A stretch of 64,000 nt of DNA from JAHEJJ01 sp965212205 (lineage in GTDB: Bacteria; Bacteroidota; Bacteroidia; Flavobacteriales; Flavobacteriaceae): positions 310,001-374,000 of the forward strand of contig CBDBUX010000011.1 in NCBI GenBank assembly GCA_965212205.1, read 5' to 3'. Both the position numbers and the translations under genes were made by a program. Below the pieces are notes generated by a model, which was given only the letters and a program-made list of their open reading frames with translations, did no database searches and was not told where the DNA came from. Shown in pieces: positions 45,912-53,483 of the stretch. How positions within the stretch are numbered: position 1 is the first letter of the stretch; every line of letters starts with the position of its first letter.

Positions 45912-46325
45912 TCAATGAGGCAGTTTGTCTTTCAGTAAGCCATAGACAAATGTCCCCAATACCGCTGCTGCAATCACTATTAGCATGCTAATAACACCTG
46001 TACCTACCAGCACATACATAGGGCCAGGGCAAGCACCTGCAAGGGCCCAGCCCAAACCAAATATTATGCCGCCGGCCAGATAGCGGGTTATCACCCTGTC
46101 CTTAGGGGGCAAGTCGATCAAAGCACCTTCAGTGCTTTTGAGCTTACTTTTTTTGATCAACCAGACAATGATTACGCCTAGTATTACTGCTGATCCAATT
46201 ATCCCATACATATGAAATGACTGGAACTTGAACATTTCGTAGATCCGGTACCAGGAAACGGCCTCGGATTTAACCAATACGATTCCAAAAAATATACCTA
46301 CCAATAAGAATTTTAAGTATTTCAT
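45912..46325 (-). CDS. YeeE/YedE-type sulfur transporter, C-terminal half protein (DUF6691)
   Basis: A 137-residue inner-membrane protein with four TM helices and the conserved GACPGPMYVLVG motif holding the Cys of the thiosulfate-conducting YeeE (TsuA) fold. In many Bacteroidota the transporter is split into two genes, and this is the second. It overlaps the first by one base. It would import thiosulfate or a similar sulfur compound together with the upstream protein. Confidence 0.85.
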   Translation of the reverse strand: MKYLKFLLVGIFFGIVLVKSEAVSWYRIYEMFKFQSFHMYGIIGSAVILGVIIVWLIKKSKLKSTEGALIDLPPKDRVITRYLAGGIIFGLGWALAGACPGPMYVLVGTGVISMLIVIAAAVLGTFVYGLLKDKLPH

Positions 46326-46885
46326 CAGCCAAAAATTAAAGGAAGTAAAAAGTGTGTCATGACAAGGCCACCGATAAAGAATCCGATGACGGCGATCAAT
46401 GAAGGGATCTGTAAATTACTCAGGCCGGTAATGGCATGCCCGGAAGTACATCCCCCGGCATATCTGGTCCCAAAACCCACCATGAATCCACCTGCTATAA
46501 GAATAGCTAATCCCTTAACGCTTAGAACATTGTCCCAGCTGTAGATCTCGGGCGGTACCAGTGCGTGCCCAGCTGCCGCAAAGTTCAATTCTGCCAGGTC
46601 GGTCACCGTGTTGGGACTTAAGTCTATCACCGAGCCATCAGACAAATAAGTGACCGCTAAAAATCCGCCTATTATTGCCCCCAGGACTACGATTAGATTC
46701 CATCGTTGTGCACGCCAGTTGAACCTGAAGAATTCACAATACTTACCTCCTCCACCGATACTGCACAGTGTGCGGAGGTTGCCCGACATCCCGAAAGTTT
46801 TGCCGAAATAAAGGAGTAGAAACATCACTAAAGTGATGAGCGGACCTGATACATACCAGGGCCATGGCTTCAATATTGTTTCCAT
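46325..46885 (-). CDS. YeeE/YedE-type sulfur transporter, N-terminal half protein
   Basis: A 186-residue inner-membrane protein with about five TM helices. Conserved Cys occur in RTLCSIGGGGKYCEFF and GTRYAGGCTSGHAITGL; the latter Cys-x-Ser-Gly-His motif is the hallmark of YeeE/YedE (TsuA) half-repeats. It forms a pair with the 137-residue protein downstream. An 18-bp perfect palindrome lies 46 bases upstream of its start. Confidence 0.88.
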   Translation of the reverse strand: METILKPWPWYVSGPLITLVMFLLLYFGKTFGMSGNLRTLCSIGGGGKYCEFFRFNWRAQRWNLIVVLGAIIGGFLAVTYLSDGSVIDLSPNTVTDLAELNFAAAGHALVPPEIYSWDNVLSVKGLAILIAGGFMVGFGTRYAGGCTSGHAITGLSNLQIPSLIAVIGFFIGGLVMTHFLLPLIFG

Positions 46886-46930
46886 GTTGTAGTGGTTTTG
46901 TACAAAGATAGTGCCTGCAAAGGCGTTTTT

Positions 46931-46948
46931 GTGTAATCTGGATTACAC
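46931..46948. promoter_or_regulatory. 18-bp perfect palindrome upstream of the YeeE/YedE pair
   Basis: GTGTAATC-TG-GATTACAC, an 8-2-8 inverted repeat. It can also be read as GTAAT-N4-ATTAC, the geometry of a Crp/Fnr box. A third half-copy (GGGTGTAA) follows at about 46950. It lies 46 bases before the start codon, where a promoter should be. Confidence 0.6.
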
Positions 46949-46994
46949 TGGGTGTAAAAATTTAGATAGTCCAGAGAGAATGTTAGTTAAAAAA

Positions 46995-47468
46995 TTATTG
47001 TTTTTGATATACTTCGCTTTGAAAGCCGGGAAGATCTTCGTTGGAGTTATTGGTTAGCATATCACTATCGAGAGTAAATATCACCGAGCTGAAATCTCTG
47101 AATAAAGTTAGCTGATTGCCCTGTAAGAGCCATGATCCGGAACTTTGAGTCTGGGTCCCTGAACAAGAGATAATAAAAAGACCACCGGTGATGGTTGTGA
47201 TTGAAAGATTTTCTATGGTAGAGCTCCAGCTTCCATCTTCATCGATGATGATCGTACCTGTAGCACAAGGTAGTTCCTCAAGAATATTGCTGGTGGTGTT
47301 ACCATCCATATTGATATCCTGAGGCGGATTGATGTTCAGCTCGGTCAGTCTCCATGTACCTATGGCCGCACTATCATCATCTATCGGACCACCATTGTCA
47401 TCGGAAGAGCAGGAAAAAACAATAAAGGTTGCGCATATCAGCGCTAATACACCATTAATCTTTTTCAT
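46995..47468 (-). CDS. lipocalin-like lipoprotein
   Basis: 157 residues with a lipoprotein signal (FIVFSC) and a mature domain of lipocalin-like beta pattern: AIGTWRLTELNIN at the start, TIIIDEDGSWSS, SSGSWLLQGNQLTLF and a closing strand. A family of small lipoproteins abundant in Bacteroidota, function unknown. The layout resembles the acidic lipoprotein domain at 10.4 kb, without the Asp-rich insertion. Confidence 0.75.
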   Translation of the reverse strand: MKKINGVLALICATFIVFSCSSDDNGGPIDDDSAAIGTWRLTELNINPPQDINMDGNTTSNILEELPCATGTIIIDEDGSWSSTIENLSITTITGGLFIISCSGTQTQSSGSWLLQGNQLTLFRDFSSVIFTLDSDMLTNNSNEDLPGFQSEVYQKQ

Positions 47469-47571
47469 AGAATTCGAATGTAATATGCTAATATACTATT
47501 TATTCATAGATATTTACTCGGGCCAGTAGCTGGTTAACTCTTCTATGTTTCATTAGCGAACAATCATATAA

Positions 47572-47596
47572 AAGCCCGCCAAAGGCGGGTTTTTAT
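47572..47596 (-). terminator. intrinsic hairpin terminator
   Basis: AAGCCCGCC (47572-47580) pairs with GGCGGGTTT (47584-47592) around a 3-base loop, with T-rich ends on both strands. It lies 33 bases after the stop of the 34-codon gene on the minus strand. No plus-strand gene ends here. Confidence 0.6.
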
Positions 47597-47624
47597 ATTA
47601 GGTTATACTTCTAATTGCCTTAGA

Positions 47625-47729
47625 TCAGAAGATAGACCCGGTATGATATGAATATAAATATCCTAGCCAGGCAATGCCGAAGCAGATTAGAAATCGGGCA
47701 ATTTCTATGTAGTCAACTCTTATTTTCAT
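47625..47729 (-). CDS. 34-residue single-pass membrane peptide
   Basis: A 34-codon frame. A charged N-terminus (MKIRVDYIEIA) is followed by a hydrophobic helix (RFLICFGIAWLGYLYSY) and a short tail (HTGSIF). It is followed directly by a strong hairpin terminator, which supports expression. No family recognised. Confidence 0.45.
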   Translation of the reverse strand: MKIRVDYIEIARFLICFGIAWLGYLYSYHTGSIF

Positions 47730-48144
47730 AATCGTGGGAATTTTGTACCTAAACGGTCAATTTAAGATGAGAATCGGAGGGCGGAGGACTTAATGGACCA
47801 AGAGTTAGGGACTGTCGTTTAAAGAGTACTAAAATGCTCTTTATCTCAATAATGATGCTTTAAACCGAAAAATTTGCAGGAATTTAAGTGCTGTGGATGA
47901 AGGGGTTAGTGGTATTGTAAAAGAGGGGATAGCTGCTTCATGTACGAACTTACATTTTTTTGAGAAGTTCATTGTAGGTATTACTATAATTTGGTATCAA
48001 CAAGAAATTTTTATCGGCCTGGAAGTGTCTTTCTTTAGTGGGAATGGCCTGATAATGATTGACAATTGTGACTGCAATATTTGTGCTGATGGACCTATCT
48101 CATCTACTAGCCAAGAATCGAAATATTTTGTTATTACCTCCGGT
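47730..48144. other. 415-base region without a convincing gene
   Basis: Between the 34-codon gene and the bestrophin gene. A plus-strand frame at 47893-48252 runs antisense into the bestrophin gene and looks like a shadow. On the minus strand, 47950-48099 encodes about 49 residues of protein-like composition (VNHYQAIPTKERHFQADKN and NTYNELLKKM at the end) behind an in-frame stop and without a start codon. It might be the tail of a decayed gene. Nothing else seen. Confidence 0.35.
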
Positions 48145-49059
48145 TTACATGACATAGTACTTATTAACGCTTTTCACAGGCGGAGGAACATCAGGATCTT
48201 TAAGTGTTTCCAGGAGATCAATTTCTATGGCCCTGGTAATTTGATCCAATGAAATACCGGTTGGGATAGGATCAAATGGATTAACAATCGCCAGTCCGAT
48301 AAAATGAATCACAAGAAACACATACCCAATGATTATTCCAAAAATGACGGACCATATACCAATCGTTTCATCAAAAATGGTCACGATACAAATAACAAAC
48401 ACCCATATGGCCAGAAAAGTGTAATAAGTATATGTAGTTGGGAATACCGTATTTTTTATCCGTTCAGACATTCCCATTTCGTCGGAAAAACGAATAAGCA
48501 TCTTATTTAAATCTAGAAACTCGAACCCATTTATCCAGCCTCTTGCTACAAAATCCTTCAGATCTTTTGATTGAAGGTTTAAGATCGCATTGTGCTTATT
48601 TGAATGCATCTCCACCTCGGTAAACTCTTCATTTGAGATATACTTGCGATAATGCTTTTTATCATCACTTCTAAGACTCGACTTAAGCGCATATAAGAAC
48701 CCAATATGCCTATGAATAACTCTTGTTTTTGCATCCTCAATTTCCAGATGATCTTCCGTATTCTGAGACGATAGATAGTATACAATTTGGCGAGCCCAGC
48801 TTCGAGAATCATTCACCAGAGAACCCCAGATCTTCCGCGCCTCCCACCATCGATCATAAGCGTGATTGTTATTGAAAACAATGAAGAATGCCAGTGCAGG
48901 ACCGAGGATAGCCGGAATGATCGTTGGAAATTGTATTATGTCCCTCAGCACATAGTGATCAAATAGATACGTTAAGATGCAAATTAACACGAGTTGTAAA
49001 CCATACTTCCAAGTGCTTAGAATGATGCGATAAGTTTGTATTTGATGGCTTATTATCAT
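48145..49059 (-). CDS. bestrophin-family ion channel
   Basis: 304 residues, of the bacterial bestrophin (RFP-TM, UPF0187) family: IPAILGPALAFFIVFNNNHAYDRWWEARKIWG (quoted in parts) is the signature pore region with conserved Arg-Trp-Trp-Glu. Four TM helices lie at about 20-36, 45-65, 215-235 and 240-262. The C-terminal stretch IVNPFDPIPTGISLDQITRAIEIDLLE and LPPP-like DVPPPVKSVN is also typical. Bestrophins form pentameric channels for anions; bicarbonate is carried by some algal members, and some bacterial members prefer cations. It follows the nickel-permease gene by 20 bases and is probably in one operon with it, divergent from urease. Confidence 0.9.
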   Translation of the reverse strand: MIISHQIQTYRIILSTWKYGLQLVLICILTYLFDHYVLRDIIQFPTIIPAILGPALAFFIVFNNNHAYDRWWEARKIWGSLVNDSRSWARQIVYYLSSQNTEDHLEIEDAKTRVIHRHIGFLYALKSSLRSDDKKHYRKYISNEEFTEVEMHSNKHNAILNLQSKDLKDFVARGWINGFEFLDLNKMLIRFSDEMGMSERIKNTVFPTTYTYYTFLAIWVFVICIVTIFDETIGIWSVIFGIIIGYVFLVIHFIGLAIVNPFDPIPTGISLDQITRAIEIDLLETLKDPDVPPPVKSVNKYYVM

Positions 49060-49079
49060 ATGAATAGCATGTAGCTAAT

Positions 49080-49838
49080 TCAGAGAGCAAGAAAATTTAC
49101 ATTGATCAGATATACACCATAACCAATACAGAGAAGGGCAGATAGAAATATTAAAATTACTTTAAGGCCTTTATTTTCAAGTGCTTTTTGGCTAAACGGA
49201 AGGTTGAATAACCCGGCAGCCAGCATCATACCTACTATTGAGCCAATCCCAAAGAGCAAAAGGTATAGCAAACTGTCCTCAACAGTTTCAGATTTTGCCA
49301 TTACAGCCAGCATCAATACCCCGCTTCCGGCTAGTCCGTGGATCAATCCTACCAGATAAGTGGGTATAAATGAACGTGATCTTTTCGTTTCCGGGTGACG
49401 CTTGGCATCTGCAGAAGCTGAATTTTCGTGTCTGTGGTTATCTCCTGCCGTTGCAGTTACCCCATTGTGTTTACGTTCATACCACTTTGCTATCCTGTAA
49501 ATACCGATCAAGATCAACATCAGGCCCACACCTGCTTCGAAGTATCTGAACAACTCCTGCCCGATCTTCATTTTCATTGCAAAGAAAATAAGTCCTATAA
49601 AGAATATAGTAGATGTATGGCCCAGACCCCAATACAAACCATCCTTAATAGCAATGATGGTTCTTTTCCGGCGAGTGACGATGGCGCTAACAGCTAATAA
49701 GTGATCTGTTTCAAAAGCGTGAATGAATCCAGCATAAAGGGTCAGTACGAGAGGCCAAAAAAACATTATTCCAAATATTAAAATTAATCTCCAGGTGTTA
49801 TCGGTCTCTAGGAAGACAGATTTGTAGTATAAATACAA
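49080..49838 (-). CDS. nickel permease (NiCoT/UreH-like)
   Basis: A 252-residue inner-membrane protein with about six TM helices. TM2 contains HAFETDHLLAVSAIV, an exact His-X4-Asp-His motif, the metal-selective signature of nickel/cobalt transporters. GLGHTSTIFFIG and GLIHGLAGSGVLML are the further His-bearing helices of the UreH/NicO group. A His-rich loop (GDNHRHENSASADAKRHPE, about 130-150) lies in the middle. The gene starts 515 bases from ureA in the opposite direction, which strongly suggests that it feeds nickel to the urease. It heads a two-gene operon with the bestrophin. Confidence 0.88.
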   Translation of the reverse strand: MYLYYKSVFLETDNTWRLILIFGIMFFWPLVLTLYAGFIHAFETDHLLAVSAIVTRRKRTIIAIKDGLYWGLGHTSTIFFIGLIFFAMKMKIGQELFRYFEAGVGLMLILIGIYRIAKWYERKHNGVTATAGDNHRHENSASADAKRHPETKRSRSFIPTYLVGLIHGLAGSGVLMLAVMAKSETVEDSLLYLLLFGIGSIVGMMLAAGLFNLPFSQKALENKGLKVILIFLSALLCIGYGVYLINVNFLAL

Positions 49839-50161
49839 GCTCTAATTATCAAACCAAACCGCTGTTTTATTATTTAATCAGCCACAAACTGAGAGAGGGA
49901 TCTTTTCAACAGCAATTAAAATCTAAAAGGACAGGTTTAAAAGTGGGCGTCATCAATTTCCTTTATAACAAATAAAATGCAATGGTCAATACTATGCAAA
50001 TCTTGCGAGCTACGCATCACTCAACCAACCACAACTTTTTAAAAACCATTTATATGTTCTGTGCGGGTGGAAATATCGCTGCTTACCAATAGAAATGGAC
50101 GTTTGATTCACAGGATGTAAAATGTAATTGTTCATCTGGTCTAATTTTAGGCTCTTTGGTA

Positions 50162-50181
50162 TTTCACCGTGAAACACAGTA
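50162..50181 (+). promoter_or_regulatory. candidate urease-regulon operator, copy 1 (upstream of ureA)
   Basis: TTTCACCGTGAAACACAGTA. It contains a 13-bp palindrome TTTCAC-C-GTGAAA and also a direct repeat CACCGT-GAAA-CACAGT with a 10-base period. It is 18/20 identical, in the same orientation, to 61470-61489. It lies 172 bases before the ureA start. Confidence 0.65.
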
Positions 50182-50291
50182 TTTGACTTGGTAAAAGCTG
50201 ATTTAAAAATTAATTTTCAAGGAGAAGATAGGACACGAACTCTTGTCATCCAATACGCTTAAACAAACCATCGTTCCCCTCCTGAATATTA

Positions 50292-50314
50292 CCTTGGTTA
50301 TAATAGCACCAAGG
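50292..50314 (+). promoter_or_regulatory. hairpin in the ureA leader
   Basis: CCTTGGT (50292-50298) and ACCAAGG (50308-50314) form a perfect 7-bp stem with a 9-base A/T-rich loop, 39 bases before the ureA start codon. There is no T-run, so it is not a terminator; it may stabilise the mRNA or bind a regulator. Confidence 0.4.
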
Positions 50315-50353
50315 ATTTGGTTAAAAATTTTCAAAACCGTTAAAAGTTAACAT

Positions 50354-50659
50354 ATGCATCTTACACCCAGAGAAATCGAAAAATTGATGTTGCACACTGC
50401 CGGAGAGCTCGCAGCTAAGAGACTCAAGCGAGGTGTGAAGTTGAATTACCCCGAGTGCGTGGCTTATATATCTATGGAGATTATGGAGCAGGCGCGAGAT
50501 GGGGAGAAAACGGTTGCAGAACTTATGGAATGGGGCGCCAAACTTCTTAAAAGAGACCAGGTAATGGAAGGCGTTCCCGAGATGATCTCAGATGTGCAAA
50601 TCGAGGCCTTATTTCCCGACGGCAATAAACTAGTTACCGTACACTATCCCATCAGATAA
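50354..50659 (+). CDS. ureA: urease subunit gamma
   Basis: A 101-residue structural subunit of the nickel urease that hydrolyses urea to ammonia and carbamate. Family motifs: MHLTPREIEKLMLHTAGELA, RLKRGVKLNYPECVAYIS (quoted in part) and VPEMISDVQIEALFPDGNKLVTVHYPI. It is the first gene of an 11-gene operon and is separate from ureB, not fused as in Helicobacter. It has no signal peptide of its own. ureB follows after 24 bases. Confidence 0.97.
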   Translation: MHLTPREIEKLMLHTAGELAAKRLKRGVKLNYPECVAYISMEIMEQARDGEKTVAELMEWGAKLLKRDQVMEGVPEMISDVQIEALFPDGNKLVTVHYPIR

Positions 50660-50683
50660 CTCAATACTTTAATAACACCGCAT

Positions 50684-51052
50684 ATGATACCTGGAGAACT
50701 AATACTTAAGAACAAAGATATTGCCTGCAATGTAGGGAAGAAAACAACTAAAGTCAAAGTGAAGAATACCGGCGACCGGCCGATTCAGGTAGGATCGCAC
50801 TACCATTTTTTTGAAACGAACAAATACCTGGATTTCAATAGAAAAAAGGCCTTTGGAATGCGATTGAATATCCCTGCCAGTACGGCCGTTCGATTTGAGC
50901 CAGGCGAAGAAAAAGAGGTTACCCTGGTAGAATTTGGCGGTGCCAAAACACTCTATGGTCTTAATAACCTTACCAATGGCGACATTACCAGTGATGCCGT
51001 GAAGAAAGCAGCATTGGAAAAAGCTAAGAAAGAAGGCTATAAGGGAGCTTAA
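50684..51052 (+). CDS. ureB: urease subunit beta
   Basis: A 122-residue urease structural subunit: MIPGELILKNKDIACN, VKNTGDRPIQVGSHYHFFETN, AFGMRLNIPASTAVRFEPGEEKEVTLVEFGG (quoted in parts). The C-terminus carries a Lys/Ala-rich tail (AVKKAALEKAKKEGYKGA). No signal peptide. ureC starts 26 bases later. Confidence 0.97.
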   Translation: MIPGELILKNKDIACNVGKKTTKVKVKNTGDRPIQVGSHYHFFETNKYLDFNRKKAFGMRLNIPASTAVRFEPGEEKEVTLVEFGGAKTLYGLNNLTNGDITSDAVKKAALEKAKKEGYKGA

Positions 51053-51078
51053 ACTACCAACTAAATACATCTATTATT

Positions 51079-52950
51079 ATGTCTGAAAAGAAAAAAAATT
51101 CGAAAAATAAAAACCCAAAGTCAGAACAGACCTTATGGAACAGACGCGAATGGATCAAGGTAGTTGGTGTTTCCGCTGCTGGTCTAAGTGCTATGGGTTT
51201 TACCTGGTCTTATGATGATGTAATGCTCAAGGATGGTGACCTGTTCATGACTCGTGAGAAGTATGCATCTATTTTCGGTCCGACTACAGGCGACAAAGTA
51301 CGTCTTGCGGATTCAGAGTTGTTTATAGAAATTGAAAAGGACTACCAGACCTACGGAGAAGAAAATAAGTTTGGCGGAGGAAAAACCATTCGTGATGGTA
51401 TGGGACAGGATTCCAATGCGACCTCTAAAGATGTACTGGATATGTGTATCCTGGGTGCTACTATCATTGATCACTGGGGTATCGTTAAAGCAGATATCGG
51501 GATCAAGGATGGTAAAATTGTCGGTGTAGGTAAAGCCGGAAATCCTGATGTTCAGGATGGTGTTACGCCCGGAATGGTCATAGGTGCTGCTACCGAGGTT
51601 CACGGTGGTTGGGGCTATATCGTTACTGCAGGTGGTATCGACTCACACATTCACTTTATCTGCCCACAACTTGTTGGAACTGCATTATCTAGCGGCCTAA
51701 CCACTTTATTAGGCGGTGGTACAGGTCCGAACGACGGTACTAATGCGACAACAGTAACTCCAGGTCCTTTTTTTATCAGCAAAATGTTGCAGGCAGCAGA
51801 AGGACTTCCTATTAACATTGGTCTGATGGGGAAAGGAAATACCTCGAGTGAAGCCGCCATTGAAGAGCAGATCAAAGCCGGAGCACTTGGAGTTAAGATC
51901 CACGAAGACTGGGGTTCTACACCAGCAACAATAGATACTTCATTAAAAATGGCAGACAAGTACGATGTACAAGTTGCTATCCACTCAGATACTCTTAACG
52001 AGGCAGGTTATCTGGAAAATAGTGTCAATGCCATAGGAGGTCGGGTGATACATTCCTTCCATACAGAAGGAGCCGGTGGAGGTCATGCCCCCGATATTAT
52101 TGCGATCGCGCAGCACGAGAATGTACTGCCTTCCTCAACCAACCCAACCAATCCGTACACAATTAATACTGCGGCAGAGCACCTGGACATGCTGATGGTA
52201 TGTCACCATCTTAGCCCGAAGATTAAAGAAGATGTGGCATTTGCCGACTCGAGGATACGGCCATCCACGATTGCTGCTGAAGACATATTACACGATATTG
52301 GCGCCATAAGTATGATGAGTTCAGACTCCCAGGCCATGGGTAGAATCGGGGAAGTAGTTGTCAGGACCTGGCAGACGGCTCATAAGATGAAAGTGCAAAG
52401 AGGTCCACTGCCTGAAGACAGCAAGGGAAATGATAATTTCCGCGTAAAGCGATATGTAGCCAAATACACAATAAATCCTGCAAAGACTCATGGAATCGAT
52501 ACTTATGTAGGTTCAATTGAAGCGGGAAAAATCGCTGATTTGGTATTGTGGAAACCGGCCATGTTTGGTGTGAAACCTGAGATTATTTATAAAGCAGGGG
52601 TTATTACCCATTCAAAAATGGGAGATGCCAATGCATCCATCCCTACACCTCAGCCCGTCATATACAGGGATATGTTCGGAGCTTTTGGTACTGCGCTGAC
52701 AGAAACTACATTTAATTTCGTTTCGCAGGCATCGATAGATAGTGGAAATATTGAAAAGTTGAATTTGAAGAGAGCCAGCCTTCCCGTTAAAGGTTGCAGG
52801 ACCGTTGGTAAAAAAGATATGGTTCATAACACCGCTACACCGAAGATCGAAGTGGACCCTGAAACTTATGAGGTGAAGATCGATGGAAAGCTTGCCACCA
52901 ATGAAGCTTTTAAGGAGGTGCCAATGGCGCAGCGATATCTGTTGTTTTAG
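51079..52950 (+). CDS. ureC: urease subunit alpha (catalytic) with an N-terminal Tat-like signal
   Basis: The catalytic, di-nickel subunit. It has 623 residues against about 567 in the family; the excess is an N-terminal extension of about 53 residues. All active-site residues are present, each at +56 relative to Klebsiella numbering: His190 and His192 (SHIHF), Lys273 (carbamylated, GVKIHEDWG), His275, His302 (AIHSDT), His328 (SFHTEG), catalytic His376 (VCHHL) and Asp416 (MMSSDSQ). The canonical chain begins near residue 57 (MTREKYASIFGPTTGDKVRLAD). Before it are a Lys/Asn/Ser-rich n-region (1-20), NRREWIK (21-27) and a weakly hydrophobic stretch VVGVSAAGLSAMGF (28-41). This order reads as a twin-arginine signal; no clear A-x-A cleavage site follows. 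Met49 or Met57 are alternative starts without the extension, but the first ATG is the one close to ureB. Confidence 0.95.
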   Translation: MSEKKKNSKNKNPKSEQTLWNRREWIKVVGVSAAGLSAMGFTWSYDDVMLKDGDLFMTREKYASIFGPTTGDKVRLADSELFIEIEKDYQTYGEENKFGGGKTIRDGMGQDSNATSKDVLDMCILGATIIDHWGIVKADIGIKDGKIVGVGKAGNPDVQDGVTPGMVIGAATEVHGGWGYIVTAGGIDSHIHFICPQLVGTALSSGLTTLLGGGTGPNDGTNATTVTPGPFFISKMLQAAEGLPINIGLMGKGNTSSEAAIEEQIKAGALGVKIHEDWGSTPATIDTSLKMADKYDVQVAIHSDTLNEAGYLENSVNAIGGRVIHSFHTEGAGGGHAPDIIAIAQHENVLPSSTNPTNPYTINTAAEHLDMLMVCHHLSPKIKEDVAFADSRIRPSTIAAEDILHDIGAISMMSSDSQAMGRIGEVVVRTWQTAHKMKVQRGPLPEDSKGNDNFRVKRYVAKYTINPAKTHGIDTYVGSIEAGKIADLVLWKPAMFGVKPEIIYKAGVITHSKMGDANASIPTPQPVIYRDMFGAFGTALTETTFNFVSQASIDSGNIEKLNLKRASLPVKGCRTVGKKDMVHNTATPKIEVDPETYEVKIDGKLATNEAFKEVPMAQRYLLF

Positions 52951-52997
52951 GGTATCGATTAAAACAAAATGGAGTAAAACCATATTCTGCCTGGAAT

Positions 52998-53483
52998 ATG
53001 GTTCTATTTTTTAAGAATTTGATACGAATAAGTGAATCATTGCAGGGATCATACGATCTGAACGGGCTACAAGCCGACGTTCTGGACATTGAATGGTATG
53101 AGGCCACCAAGACGATTATTCGCAAGAATACAAGGAGCGGAAAAGAACTGGCCATACGAAAGAATAGCCGACAGCCTCTTGAAAATGGAGATTTACTATA
53201 TGTTGATCGGGAATTTTATATCGAGCTATACATTAAACCCTGTGATTGCATCGTCATCAAGCCAAAAAATATGAGGGAGATGGGTATTATATGTTTTGAA
53301 ATAGGAAATCAGCACATCCCGATATACATCGATGATAGCAACAATCTGTGTGTAGCTTACGAGGCCCCAATGTTTGCCCTCCTGCAAAGAGCCGGATATG
53401 AGGCCACCATTGAAGAACGGCAACTATTGAAGACACATGTATTAAGGTTAAACAATAAGAATTTTTTCAGAAATAAAATCTAA
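52998..53483 (+). CDS. ureE: urease accessory protein, nickel metallochaperone UreE
   Basis: 161 residues. UreE passes nickel to the UreG-UreF-UreD complex during assembly. An N-terminal domain (DVLDIEWYEATKTIIRKNTRSGKELAIR, quoted as the family core) precedes the metal domain with EMGIICFEIGNQHIPIYI, whose His is the conserved dimer-interface metal ligand. There is no His-rich C-terminal tail, as in many non-enteric UreE proteins. The ureF start overlaps the stop by one base (TAATG). Confidence 0.9.
   Translation: MVLFFKNLIRISESLQGSYDLNGLQADVLDIEWYEATKTIIRKNTRSGKELAIRKNSRQPLENGDLLYVDREFYIELYIKPCDCIVIKPKNMREMGIICFEIGNQHIPIYIDDSNNLCVAYEAPMFALLQRAGYEATIEERQLLKTHVLRLNNKNFFRNKI

Larger units (their letters stand above)
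49839..50353. other. 515-base regulatory region between the nickel permease and ureA
   Basis: No gene seen. It holds a 20-bp element (50162-50181) that recurs upstream of the regulator gene at 61.5 kb and a hairpin (50292-50314) in the ureA leader. The length is unusual for two divergent bacterial operons and leaves room for long leaders on both sides. No clean TAnnTTTG box with a TTG partner was found. Confidence 0.55.

Noticed and set aside
47893..48252. A 119-codon plus-strand gene
   Set aside because: Its second half is antisense to the well-supported bestrophin gene, it starts with GTG without other signals and shows no domain.
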